This document shows, piece by piece, positions 43,901 through 51,774 of a stretch of 64,000 bases of DNA. The DNA is taken from NCBI GenBank assembly GCA_019359395.1, contig JAHHHK010000021.1:1-64000 (forward strand). The letters are read 5' to 3'. How positions within the stretch are numbered: position 1 is the first letter of the stretch; each line of letters opens with the position of its first letter. The notes under the pieces were generated by a model. The model saw only the letters and a list, made by a program, of their open reading frames with translations, made no database searches and was not told the DNA's origin. A program made the position numbers and the translations under genes. This DNA comes from Komarekiella atlantica HA4396-MV6. GTDB lineage: Bacteria > Cyanobacteriota > Cyanobacteriia > Cyanobacteriales > Nostocaceae.

Positions 43901-46684
43901 ACCAGTAAAGCATCAAATCATCACCTAGCTTATGTAATTTATACCTCTGGTTCTACAGGAAAGCCGAAAGGCATAACCGTGACTAATCAAGCTGTGAATC
44001 GGCTAGTGTGTAACACTAACTACGTAAAATTAACAGCTAATCACCGAGTTGCTCAAGCCTCGAATGCAGCTTTTGATGCTGCTACCTTTGAAATTTGGGG
44101 AGCTTTGCTTAATGGAGCGAGGTTAGTAGGTCTTACTAAAGAAGTCCTGCTTTCACCGCCACAACTCGCTACACAACTGCAAGAGCAGAAGATTGACTTT
44201 TTGTTTGTCACAACGGCTTTATTCAATCAGTTGGTAAGTCAAGTACCAGGAATCTTTAAAACTCTAGAAACCGTTCTATTTGGTGGAGAAGCGGTTGAAC
44301 CAAACTGGGTGAGAACATTATTGCAAAATCAACCTCCAAAGCGACTGCTGCACGTTTATGGGCCAACGGAAAATACTACTTTCTCTTCCTGGTATTTAGT
44401 CGAGGAAGTATCAGAAGGCGCAACAAATTTGCCAATTGGACAACCAATTGCTAATACTCAAATCTATATTCTGGATCGTCATCTCCAAGCTGTACCGATT
44501 GGCGTTCCTGGTGAATTATGTATTGGAGGTGATGGGTTAGCCAGAGGTTATCTCAACCGCCCAGATTTAACTGAAGACAAGTTTATTGCCAATCCTTTTG
44601 AGAAGGCAGAAGGGAGTAAATTATACAAAACAGGAGACTTAGCGCGGTACTTACCTGATGGGAATATTGAGTTTATTGGTCGCATTGATAACCAAGTTAA
44701 AATCCGTGGTTTCCGCATTGAACTTGCAGAAATTGAGGTTGTTCTAACTCAACATCCCCAGGTAGGAGATGCCATTGTAATTGCTAGGGAAGATAAGCCT
44801 GGTATTAAAAGTTTGGCAGCTTACGTTGTTTCAGAAGGAAAACAGCCCAGCGGTAGCGAGTTGCGATCGTTCCTGAAGGAAAAGCTTCCAGATTATATGG
44901 TTCCTGCATCTTTCACAGTTCTAGAGGCTTTGCCGATTACACCCAATGGTAAAGTTGACCGCCGTAGTTTACCAGTACCATTTGAGTTTAATGACTCGAC
45001 AACTGGCTTTGTCTCTCCCCGCACCGATGCTGAAAAAATCTTGGTACAAATTTGGCGTGATGTCTTACTATTAGAAAAAGTTTGTATTTACGACAACTTT
45101 TTTGAATTGGGTGGCGATTCCATTATTGGAATCCAAATTATCGCCAGAGCCAATCAAGCTGGATTAAAACTAACTCCAAAACAGCTATTTCAGCACCAAA
45201 CCATTGCGGAGTTAGCTGCTGTAGCTGTGACAACTACCTTTAAGGAGGCAGAACAAGGCTTAGTTAAGGGCATTGTTCCTCTAATACCAATTCAGCATTG
45301 GTTCTTTGAGCGAAATTTACCTGAACCCCATCACTTTAACCAATCTTTCCTGTTAGAAGTTCCGCCAAATATCCAACCGGAATTACTAGAGCAGGCGTTG
45401 CAGAAGTTACTGTACCATCATGATGCTTTACGGCTGCGGTTTGTGCAGCAAGCAACGCAATGGCAGCAGTACAACAGTGATGTGTGCGATGAAGTATCGT
45501 TAGTGATTGCTGATTTATCCAACCTTCCGCCAACAGAACAATCAAAGGCAATTGAGTTAAAGGCAGATGAAATCCAGCGATCGCTAAGTATAGCAGATGG
45601 GCCACTACTGCGAGTTGTTCTATTTAACTTAGGTCAATCTTCCCCTGGACGTTTGCTCATCGTCATCCATCACTTGGCTGTCGATGGGATTTCCTGGCGG
45701 ATTTTGCTAGAAGATTTATCTGCGGCATACAAACAATTAAATAGTGGGAATAACATTCAACTCCCTGCAAAAACGACTTCCTTTAAGGATTGGGCAATCC
45801 GATTGCAGGATTATGCAGTTACTCAAGAACTCCACTCAGAGCTAGACTACTGGCTGCACTCAAAGAAGTTTGCAGTTGCTCCTTTACCGTTGGATTTTCC
45901 TGCTGCGGCGTCACAAAACACTGTAGATTCAAGTTGCATTGTTTCTGTATCCCTGAGTGTAAAACAGACTCGCGCCCTGTTGCAGGATGTTCCTGGAGCC
46001 TACAACACCCAAATTAACGATGTGCTATTGACCGCATTAGTACAAAGTTTTGCTGGATGGACAGGCGATGATTCCCTACTGATTGAATTAGAAGCTCATG
46101 GACGGGAGGACTTGTTTGAGGATATAGACTTGTCCCGAACAGTAGGCTGGTTTACCAGTATATTCCCTGTTTGCTTAAAACTTGGAGGTCTTCGCCACCC
46201 TGGAGAGGCTCTTAAGTCGGTCAAGGAGCAACTACGACGCATCCCTAACCGAGGTATTGGTTATGGCATCCTGAGGTATCTAAGCCACGATACAACCATA
46301 CACAAGCAACTTGAGCTACTCTCTCAAGCTCAGGTGAGCTTCAACTACTTGGGTCAATTCGACCAAACGCACCTAGCACCCCTTGGTTGGAAATATGCCC
46401 AAGAGTCTAGCGGTTCTATTCACAGTCCCAAAGGACAGCGCCGTCATTTGTTGAATGTGAATGGATTAGTGATTGAAGGCAGATTGCAACTGGAGTGGAA
46501 ATATAGCGAGGCTTTCCATCACCAAGCTACTGTAGAAAACTTGGCTAACAACTATATGAAAGTTTTAGAAGCTATTATCGACCACTGTATATCAAAAGAA
46601 GCAGGAGGTTATACTCCTTCAGATTTCCCTGAAGTTGATTTGAGCCAAGAAACGTTGGACGAACTGCTAGCAGAAATTGAATGA
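37925..46684 (+). CDS. NRPS 1: FkbH(FkbM insert)-PCP-sulfotransferase-C-A-PCP-E
   Basis: 2919 residues from the ATG at 37925 (a TTG at 37910 lies closer to AAGGA). An FkbH domain starts at about 15, is interrupted by an FkbM methyltransferase (about 90-375, DVGANIG at about 150) and resumes with its HAD part (DCDHTLWNG at about 500). FkbH domains load glycerate from 1,3-bisphosphoglycerate. Next come PCP1 (GGDSI, Ser966), a sulfotransferase (HRSGSTLLR at about 1065, RHPYATMRS), a condensation domain (HHIIGDG at about 1526) and an adenylation domain (about 1857-2345; hand-read code D-A-F-F-L-G-V-T-F, Ile/Val-like). PCP2 (GGDSI, Ser2399) and an epimerisation domain (HHLAVDG at about 2582, NYLGQFD) end the protein. 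Predicted product: O-methyl, O-sulfo-glyceryl-D-Ile/Val. The product is inferred, not shown. Confidence 0.9.
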   Translation: MSTQNFFKHISKQNITVTATFTSEPLEDSLSYWLEEIGVPYSIEFAPYHQVFQELLNPASLLANNQDGVNVVLVRFEDWEVNKNRLQLTVDDDLKAEILGDRTLHTLPNHLEIAHLNQYETEYLYQEIFGDRVYLKHGIVFNEDDCIIDVGANIGLFTLFAQQKSPKSTIYAFEPAPHAFDKLQTNAKLYCQNTHLFNCGLGGESREETFTFYPRSSVFSSFAADTEQDEKAIRSVIINMLQRDNSLDEESLERLADEFLKDRLERETYQAQLRTLSEIIEEYKIEKIDLLKLDAEKSELAILQGIKDNHWSLIKQIVIEVHDQEGSTIKQVMRLLEDKGFKFVVDEESLLHGSGLYNIYATRLNQKHNPGSQQLEKNVAQIEQTVRDFGSALKTATTRSSNPYLVCICPPSPTTDTPSNILHERMQELLAADLKNVSGVYLIKSQELTSTYPVEEYYDPYGDELGHIPYTPTFFCALGTMLARKIFALKSYPYKVIALDCDHTLWNGVCGEDGVAGVKIDPPLRSLQEFIIGQQAAGKLICLCSKNQEEDVFAVFDQHPDMLLKRHHLVNWRINWRSKSENLKSLATELQLSLESFIFIDDNPVECAEVRANCPEVLTLQLPQECDHIPQYLEHIWAFDQLQATQEDQQRTNLYQQNVQRQRLQQDSLSFTDFLTQLNLEIEISPMQNEQLSRVAQLTQRTNQFNLTTIRRSESKIQQLCNSGKLECRVVKVKDRFGDYGLVGLLLFATQENALVVDTFLLSCRVLGRGVEHKMLSYLGTLAQERGLERVELFYTSTKKNQPAWDFLASVGRQFQQKKDGGWLFEFPSQTASESSFIFISDTNTVANKPDQEAKSIQGRIEPQRRREHRGIGVREKFGVSPVSDSPVKITSAADFFERIAHNLYSPELILKEITSRQQRQRPQLDIEFVAPRTPIEKAIAHLFAEALKLDRVGINDNFFELGGDSIRGAILINKLQAQLNEIVHFVVLFDTKTVARLAAYIEENYPQAAAKLLGKEINSTIELPQERIDEAKVLQMRSLIPSIAPPVDDDASKNPPAIFILSPHRSGSTLLRVILGGNPQLFAPPELELLTFNTLQERKAAFSGRYSFWAEGTIRTIMQIQGCNAEEAIALMEELEARNLTTKQFYRLIQQSLGDKILVDKTPSYSIDVETLKRAEINFQNPLYIHLVRHPYATMRSYEEARVEQTFPYQHPFNRRELAELVWLISHQNILEFLQQVPQHRQYQVKFEDIVSQPQTSVEGLCQFLGLEFHPDMLQPYKEKKQRMTDGIYAQSRMVGDVKFHEHQGINANTADSWKQYYSSDFLGNVTWQLAESLGYQKNNGAIAKVSRGHQTESQTFPLSFAQQRLWVLAQLEPDSPFYNMFKAVRLNGRVNIEVLERSLNEIIRRHEVLRTTFSAVEGTPVQVIAPHATMKLSVVNLQGLSGQEQSQQLQLLATQDQLQPFDLTKGLLLRVTLVRLNNEPQRHGEHRGREREKDSKFWFTQQSCFDKPLVKLKSESYALLLTMHHIIGDGWSMGVLIKELSSLYRGFLVGDSSSLPELPIQYADFTIWQRQWLQGKALQTPINYWKQQLADAPPLLELPTDRPRPAVQTFRGWCFSFQLDAKLTEKLKELSHKSGTTLFMTLMAAYATLLFRYSGQEDILLGTPIASRNHQDIEGLIGFFVNTLVMRTRLEGNPSFSKLLMQAERTCMDAYANQDVPFEQIVEALQIERSLSHSPLFQVMFALQNAPMEQLETPDLTIAPLHLDNVNAKFDLTLQMWENTDEGNSLQGFWQYNTDLFDEDRIARMTGHFQTLLAGIVANPEESVGTLPLLTERERHQLLVEWNDTHIPYPDTKTIHQVFEEQVEQTPDAIALVYENESLTYRELNDRANQLAHYLQSLGVGTEVLVGICVERSPQMIIGMLAILKAGGAYVPLDSSYPQERLAYMLNDSQVSILLTQKQLVDQIPETNAQIVFLDTDWKEVISKYSQENPTSKASNHHLAYVIYTSGSTGKPKGITVTNQAVNRLVCNTNYVKLTANHRVAQASNAAFDAATFEIWGALLNGARLVGLTKEVLLSPPQLATQLQEQKIDFLFVTTALFNQLVSQVPGIFKTLETVLFGGEAVEPNWVRTLLQNQPPKRLLHVYGPTENTTFSSWYLVEEVSEGATNLPIGQPIANTQIYILDRHLQAVPIGVPGELCIGGDGLARGYLNRPDLTEDKFIANPFEKAEGSKLYKTGDLARYLPDGNIEFIGRIDNQVKIRGFRIELAEIEVVLTQHPQVGDAIVIAREDKPGIKSLAAYVVSEGKQPSGSELRSFLKEKLPDYMVPASFTVLEALPITPNGKVDRRSLPVPFEFNDSTTGFVSPRTDAEKILVQIWRDVLLLEKVCIYDNFFELGGDSIIGIQIIARANQAGLKLTPKQLFQHQTIAELAAVAVTTTFKEAEQGLVKGIVPLIPIQHWFFERNLPEPHHFNQSFLLEVPPNIQPELLEQALQKLLYHHDALRLRFVQQATQWQQYNSDVCDEVSLVIADLSNLPPTEQSKAIELKADEIQRSLSIADGPLLRVVLFNLGQSSPGRLLIVIHHLAVDGISWRILLEDLSAAYKQLNSGNNIQLPAKTTSFKDWAIRLQDYAVTQELHSELDYWLHSKKFAVAPLPLDFPAAASQNTVDSSCIVSVSLSVKQTRALLQDVPGAYNTQINDVLLTALVQSFAGWTGDDSLLIELEAHGREDLFEDIDLSRTVGWFTSIFPVCLKLGGLRHPGEALKSVKEQLRRIPNRGIGYGILRYLSHDTTIHKQLELLSQAQVSFNYLGQFDQTHLAPLGWKYAQESSGSIHSPKGQRRHLLNVNGLVIEGRLQLEWKYSEAFHHQATVENLANNYMKVLEAIIDHCISKEAGGYTPSDFPEVDLSQETLDELLAEIE
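40506..40540 (+). repeat. Dispersed repeat inserted in frame in NRPS 1 (linker)
   Basis: Sequence of the GAACCGCAGAGGCGCAGAG family, found in non-coding DNA at 32297, 58941 and (inverted) 59095, here read in frame as EPQRRREHRG. It lies in the linker between the FkbH domain and PCP1 (about residues 860-872), where an insertion can be tolerated. Confidence 0.85.
42363..42396 (+). repeat. Dispersed repeat inserted in frame in NRPS 1 (condensation domain)
   Basis: Second in-frame copy, read as EPQRHGEHRG, in the same frame as the copy at 40506. It sits inside the condensation domain between LLRVTLVRL and the strand before HHIIGDG (about residues 1480-1491). With its downstream tail it lengthens a normally short loop by about 35 residues. 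Confidence 0.85.
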
Positions 46685-46774
46685 AGTTGTTCACAATTTA
46701 TCTCTTAATAGAGAAGAATTGCCCTCACTTTGTCCATTGTTTTAATTATTCCACACCAACCTTATTCATTGTTT

Positions 46775-47599
46775 ATGACAATCTCGAAAGCTACACTCAC
46801 AACCACGCGTGATCCAGGGATTTTAGTTAATAAGTTTGCTTCCAAAATTTCATGCATTTCCTATCAGAGTATGCGTCGGTCTAGCAGAGTATTGAGAGAA
46901 TTTGTACTTTATTATTTTCCAATTTATAACCTCTCAATGAATGACTTCTTTCGGTTTTATCCCATCTTAGGGTTTATTGAAGCTCTGGTTTATCAAACTG
47001 ATGATGAAGTTGAAAAAATTCAAAGTGAGGGCTATGAAAAACTGCACGCTTCTCCTTGGCATTCTAAGCAAGAAATGATCTTAGCTGTTTTAGAGGAGTA
47101 TAATCTCAAACATTGTCAAGTTGAATCATATATGCAAAAACTGGGAGAGTATTTTGAATTAGAAACCCAGATATTAGCTACATCTCATGTGACTCATGGA
47201 ATGATTAAAAAGGCGGCTGAGTTACGTTCTTCAGACTATCGAGTTTTACACTGTACTTTGCTCAAGATGTTAGGTTTAAATTACTCAGAGGATGAGTTAA
47301 ATGAAGAGTTGAGATTGATGTGGCCTTTAGAAGTTTTAAATGACATTGAAGATGATTTGATGTTTTATTCTGAGGATGTAGCAGCTAAGCATTATAATAC
47401 CTACAGAATGTTTGTGAAAGTTTATGGAGAAAAAGCCCCTTATTACTTAAAGAAAGAATTAGATTTTTATGAGAGCCTATTTCATAAACAGATAGGGAGA
47501 TTTTCAGGAATTAAACGAGAATCTTTCATCAAACCTTGGAATGCATATCGTCTTGATCATCCTGTACCAGCTATTCCTGAACCAATACTTGAAGATTAA
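46775..47599 (+). CDS. Class 1 isoprenoid-synthase-like protein
   Basis: 274 residues from the ATG at 46775; a TTG 15 codons upstream is the alternative. It is all-helical with two acidic motifs: YQTDDEVEK at about residues 74-82 and VLNDIEDDLMFYSEDV at about 187-202. The second is followed by HYNTYRMF. The spacing of Asp-rich motifs resembles proteins annotated as class 1 isoprenoid biosynthesis enzymes, but neither motif is a textbook DDxxD or NSE/DTE. It may be a terpenoid-type enzyme recruited to make an unusual side chain, or a protein that only shares the fold. It follows NRPS 1 by 90 bp on the same strand. Confidence 0.55.
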   Translation: MTISKATLTTTRDPGILVNKFASKISCISYQSMRRSSRVLREFVLYYFPIYNLSMNDFFRFYPILGFIEALVYQTDDEVEKIQSEGYEKLHASPWHSKQEMILAVLEEYNLKHCQVESYMQKLGEYFELETQILATSHVTHGMIKKAAELRSSDYRVLHCTLLKMLGLNYSEDELNEELRLMWPLEVLNDIEDDLMFYSEDVAAKHYNTYRMFVKVYGEKAPYYLKKELDFYESLFHKQIGRFSGIKRESFIKPWNAYRLDHPVPAIPEPILED

Positions 47600-47743
47600 T
47601 ATTAAGTATTGCTAATGGCTAATAACCAATTGCTAATTGTTTATTTATTGAAGCTATTGGTTATTAGCAACTTGATATGTACTCTGGAAAAAAAGGAAGA
47701 TTAAAACTCAAAATAAACTTTTTAGTAAAAGCGTAGGGGTAGA

Positions 47744-48322
47744 ATGCTGGAAAAACAGCGTGGTGTAACAATATGGTTAACTGGTTTGAGCGGTGCTGGC
47801 AAAACCACTATCTGCCGATTTTTGGAGACAGAACTGCGATCGCAAGGGTATAAAATTGAAGTACTGGACGGCGATGTAGTTCGCCAAAACTTAAGTAAGG
47901 GGTTAACTTTCAGCAAGGAGGATCGAGACGAAAATATTCGGCGAATTGGTTTTGTAGCTCAATTGCTAACTAGAAATAATGTCATTGTATTAGTTTCGGT
48001 CATCTCGCCATATCGAGCAATCCGTGAAGAAGTTAAAGAACGGATTGGAAATTTTATTGAGGTGTATGTTAATGCACCGTTAGAAGTTTGCGAACAGCGA
48101 GATGTCAAAGGTTTATATAAAAAAGCTAGAACTGGTGAAATCAAAAATTTTACTGGAATTGATGATTTATATGAAATACCTCTTAAGCCTGATGTTGAAT
48201 GCAAAACTAATCAAGAAAGTGTTGTTCAAAGCGCAAATAAAGTTTTAATTAGGTTGGAAGAATTGGGATACATCAATTCTCTGTTGTTGCCGCAATTTCA
48301 AAACAATTATTCGCGGATATAG
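47744..48322 (+). CDS. cysC: Adenylylsulfate (APS) kinase
   Basis: 192 residues, a normal length for CysC. The P-loop is GLSGAGKTT (residues 14-22). Also visible are VLDGDVVRQNLSKGL, RDENIRRIGFVAQLL, the active-site ISPYR and the lid region VKGLYKKARTGEIKNFTGIDD with YEIP. It phosphorylates APS to PAPS, the sulfate donor. Its place directly within the cluster suggests that it supplies the sulfotransferase domain of NRPS 1. The leader AGGGGTAG gives a ribosome-binding site. Confidence 0.95.
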   Translation: MLEKQRGVTIWLTGLSGAGKTTICRFLETELRSQGYKIEVLDGDVVRQNLSKGLTFSKEDRDENIRRIGFVAQLLTRNNVIVLVSVISPYRAIREEVKERIGNFIEVYVNAPLEVCEQRDVKGLYKKARTGEIKNFTGIDDLYEIPLKPDVECKTNQESVVQSANKVLIRLEELGYINSLLLPQFQNNYSRI

Positions 48323-48590
48323 CGCTCATGTTTTAGTTGTAAAGATTATTAAACCGCCAAGTCGCCAAGTCGCCAAGACAAGTAGTCTGAGAATCATTTA
48401 GAGTGTTTTCTAATCATCTGAGATACCAATTTATCTGTGTTTATCTGTCTTGAAAAATTTCCTAGGTTGGGAAACCCGGACGCGCAAACTTTTCGCTGTG
48501 TTCATCTGTGGTTAATTACTTCTTTTTTTACCTCGCTTAAGTGAAAACCGCTAAAAGACTGCTATATGATGGAGAGTAGGAAAAAATAAA
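48323..48590. repeat. Intergenic repeats: GCCAAGTC units and inverted copy of the 1160-1275 repeat
   Basis: CGCCAAGTCGCCAAGTCGCC-type direct repeats lie at about 48357-48378. At 48430-48520 is the reverse complement of the 1160-1275 repeat, containing GTCTTGAAAAAT, GGGAAACCC, GACGCGCAAACTTTTCGC and TTCATCTGTGGTTA. No gene is seen. Confidence 0.75.
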
Positions 48591-50744
48591 ATGATTTTAG
48601 TAAAAGAGAAGGAATTGTGTAAATTTTTTGTTGAAGTTGGACGACAGCAATATTCTCTTGCTGCGATGGGTACTAATTTTGCTAATAATGATGAAGTAGC
48701 ATGGAATAGTTTTGTTACCACTTTATTATCAGCAAGGGGTTATCCTGCTGTTGAAGCAGTCTATAAATATTTAGTAGATGCAGTTGTTGAATATAACAAA
48801 CGCAATAATACAGAAGTCAATATCAAAACTGTTTATAATTACTTTATTGCTAAAATTATTCGTTCCATCTTTGTTGAACCATCGGAACTAGAGAAAAACT
48901 GGTATTTTATTTGTCGCGCCGCAGAAATTCCTCAGCCGGGAGATTTTGTTACTGTTCAAATTTTTCAGGAACCGTTGGTGGCTGTACGCCAAGCAGACGG
49001 AACAATTCGCGTTTTCCTGAATGTCTGCACTCATCGCCAAGCACCAGTTTTTGAAGGTCACGGTTGTGTAGGTGTAGATAAAACGGCTCTTTGTCCTTAT
49101 CATGGATGGGCATTTAGTATAGATGGTCATTGCAAGAATGCACCAGGGGCAAATAGAGGCGAGTTTGGTGCTGATTTTGACTTGAAAAATTACAGTTTGC
49201 AGGAGTTTGAGGTCAAGATTGATGAAAATCAAGGGGTTTTTGCCAAGCTTTGCGAAAATAGTCACCTCAAGCAAGAATCACAACCTGAAAACCATCAAAA
49301 TATCGGGGTAGAAATTACCAATCTGCTCAATTGTGTGAGTCCAGGCTATGCAGATGGGGAAACAGCCACGCTTCCAGAACAAATCCGCCTCTGGTTGAGA
49401 ATTGGTTATTTAGAAGCAGAACTAATACAGCTAATTGCAGACATTAACCAAGGAGGAACAGGCGATAATCGCAAATTAATGTTGGAGTCATTGATTGGGG
49501 AACTTAAACAAGCTATCCTGACCGTCGATAGTGATGGGTCAACACCAGAACTCAATGAAGTGCTTCAACGAGTTTACAACAGCAGTGACGAGCAAAGGCA
49601 GTTTATTGAGTATCCTAAAATTGCTCCTGATGGCGTAGAGTATTCCGAATCATCTGAAAGAAGGCAAGCATTACCTATCTGGATTTATGGCGATGCAACG
49701 TTGTTTGCTCTGGAAGTTGAGCATTTAATTAAACCAACTTGGCAATTTGTTTGTCATATCAACGAAGTTCCGCAACCGGGTAATTTCACTTGGCTGGATA
49801 TTGTCGGTGAACGAGCCTACGTGATTCGGACTGCAAGCGGTGAATTGTTCGCTGGCAAACTTCAAGATGTCACACAACGGGGGAGCTATCCGAAATTTGG
49901 TTTACCCAACTACGGTTTAGAACCTATCGACATTGATATTTTTTATGGATTTATTTTCATTCGCTTTACTTGGGAAGGCTCAAGATTAGCCCAAAGTTGG
50001 TATCTACCTGGTTTATTAGAACCCTACCAACTGGAAAATATGCAACCCATTGGTGGAGTCGGTCAGTATGACATTAATGTGGAGGTGGATTACAAGCTGC
50101 TGTGGGAAAACTTCTTAGAAGATTATCACTTTCCCATGATGCACAAAGGTTTAACTCGTCGGTTTGGGGTGTCGAGTGATTGTGAAGGCATCAACGGCAT
50201 GATTATTCCCATGCGCGATCCGGCTTCACCCAGCTTAACGCCAATCGAGCGACAATACTATGATTGTGCCAAAGCGATCGCTCGACATTCTTGGGAACGC
50301 GAACAGCAATTACAAGATTTTGCCGCCCAAAACCATGCTTTGCCCGAAACCTTGTGTTACTCAGCCTTCTGCTCGATGTCGGCGCAAGAAGAAATCCCCA
50401 TGCCTTTTTCTTTGAGCGTATTTCCTGAACACGTCCAAACTTTTTCGTTAGTTCCCGCCGGGCCAAGAGAGTGTCGGTTTCACGTTCGCAGTTATGGACA
50501 TACCCTCAACCCCGATAACACCAACACTAAAGCTATTGAAGAGGCACGCATAGCGAACATCCAACTTCTTTTGGAATCATTACATGAGGACATTCGGGTT
50601 AATTACATCTGCCAAGACAGCGTTTCATCGCGGCTGTTCGAGAAAATCGGAGTATTCAGTATTGCCGAGTTTGATGTTGCTAAGTTTCAGGAGGCTATCC
50701 GCGCCAAGCTACCAATAACCAGCCACCAAAGAAAACCATTATGA
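48591..50744 (+). CDS. Rieske non-heme iron oxygenase with duplicated, degenerate second Rieske region
   Basis: 717 residues, well above the usual 350-450 for such oxygenases. Residues 1-90 are an added helical domain. The first Rieske domain has Cys146-x-His148 and Cys168-x2-His171 (CTHRQAP, CPYHGW). Residues about 220-360 are a helical linker. A second Rieske-like domain (about 380-465; WQFVCHINEVPQPGNFTWLDI repeats WYFICRAAEIPQPGDFVTVQ) has lost its ligands. The catalytic domain has the iron motif Asp511-x-His513-x4-His518 (EDYHFPMMH). It probably oxidises a cluster-specific precursor. The nearest possible electron carriers are the ferredoxins at 2200 and 14087. Confidence 0.88.
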   Translation: MILVKEKELCKFFVEVGRQQYSLAAMGTNFANNDEVAWNSFVTTLLSARGYPAVEAVYKYLVDAVVEYNKRNNTEVNIKTVYNYFIAKIIRSIFVEPSELEKNWYFICRAAEIPQPGDFVTVQIFQEPLVAVRQADGTIRVFLNVCTHRQAPVFEGHGCVGVDKTALCPYHGWAFSIDGHCKNAPGANRGEFGADFDLKNYSLQEFEVKIDENQGVFAKLCENSHLKQESQPENHQNIGVEITNLLNCVSPGYADGETATLPEQIRLWLRIGYLEAELIQLIADINQGGTGDNRKLMLESLIGELKQAILTVDSDGSTPELNEVLQRVYNSSDEQRQFIEYPKIAPDGVEYSESSERRQALPIWIYGDATLFALEVEHLIKPTWQFVCHINEVPQPGNFTWLDIVGERAYVIRTASGELFAGKLQDVTQRGSYPKFGLPNYGLEPIDIDIFYGFIFIRFTWEGSRLAQSWYLPGLLEPYQLENMQPIGGVGQYDINVEVDYKLLWENFLEDYHFPMMHKGLTRRFGVSSDCEGINGMIIPMRDPASPSLTPIERQYYDCAKAIARHSWEREQQLQDFAAQNHALPETLCYSAFCSMSAQEEIPMPFSLSVFPEHVQTFSLVPAGPRECRFHVRSYGHTLNPDNTNTKAIEEARIANIQLLLESLHEDIRVNYICQDSVSSRLFEKIGVFSIAEFDVAKFQEAIRAKLPITSHQRKPL

Positions 50745-50816
50745 CTGAAGGCATAGGAATTCGCTTATCTTCCCCCTTGCTCCCTGCTCCCCTGCCTCTT
50801 CTTAGGTACTCATAAC

Positions 50817-51722
50817 ATGAAACTAGATGACTGCAATCAACCCACGCAAAACGCCCTCCACATTCAGGGCATAATTGCGATCGCGATCGTCAGTTTAATA
50901 TGGGCGACGACCTTCCCACTTACCAAAGATGCAGTCACTAGCTTTTCGCCAGCTGTACTTACCGCCAGCCGTTTCAGCGTTGCAGCAGCGATATTTACCC
51001 CGTATTTACGCTCCTTAAACGTTCAAATATTACGCGATGGGGCCATTTTAGGACTTCTACTTTTCGCTTGCTTTGCCTTCCAAGCGATCGGGCTAGAAAC
51101 TGCCAATGCCAACCGGGGAGGATTTATTTTCAGCCTAAATGTGATTATTGTACCCCTGTTGGCAGCACTATTCGGTCAGCCATTGCTTCTTAAAACTCTA
51201 CTCGCCGCCGGAGTAGCCCTTACAGGTATCGGGATTATGTGCTGGGAAAATGGTTCTCTAGGCATAGGCGACTTGTTGTTGTTTGGCGAAACCTGCATTT
51301 ACGGGGTTTATATGCTCGTACTTCAAGGAACCGTGCAACGCCACTCAACCTTATCCCTGACTGCCATCCAACTATGGATTGTAGCAGTGTTAAGCGCCGT
51401 CTGGGCAGCGCCACAGATGGTCGGGCAATTCGAGACTCTAAGCAATAACTATGGCATTATCCTCTACCTCAGTCTGGTCGGGACTGCTGGCACTATCTGG
51501 TTAGAAACAATAGGACAGCAATGGATTTCAGCTTCCGAGGCGGCACTATTGTGTACTCTCGATCCGGTACTCACGTCCGTTTTTTCCTTTTGGCTACTCG
51601 GTGAGAAGTTTGGAGTACGCGGTTTGATTGGCACAGTTTTGGTACTAACTGCATTGATTTTAAGTCAGAGTAAATCTCAATATATAGATAAAAAATTAAT
51701 ATTTGGCGCAGAAGATATTTAA
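50817..51722 (+). CDS. EamA/DMT-family transporter
   Basis: 301 residues with about ten membrane helices in two EamA repeats (about 18-145 and 150-290). Signatures are LIWATTFPLTKDAV, FSPAVLTASRF, NVIIVPLLAALFG and, in the second half, ASEAALLCTLDPVLTSVFSFWLLGE-type residues. Its position within the NRPS cluster suggests export of the product or of an amino-acid-like precursor. The substrate is not predictable. Confidence 0.88.
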   Translation: MKLDDCNQPTQNALHIQGIIAIAIVSLIWATTFPLTKDAVTSFSPAVLTASRFSVAAAIFTPYLRSLNVQILRDGAILGLLLFACFAFQAIGLETANANRGGFIFSLNVIIVPLLAALFGQPLLLKTLLAAGVALTGIGIMCWENGSLGIGDLLLFGETCIYGVYMLVLQGTVQRHSTLSLTAIQLWIVAVLSAVWAAPQMVGQFETLSNNYGIILYLSLVGTAGTIWLETIGQQWISASEAALLCTLDPVLTSVFSFWLLGEKFGVRGLIGTVLVLTALILSQSKSQYIDKKLIFGAEDI

Positions 51723-51774
51723 AAATTAGTAATTTTAACTTGATTTTTTCTCCTATACGACCTTGGTTCAAATT

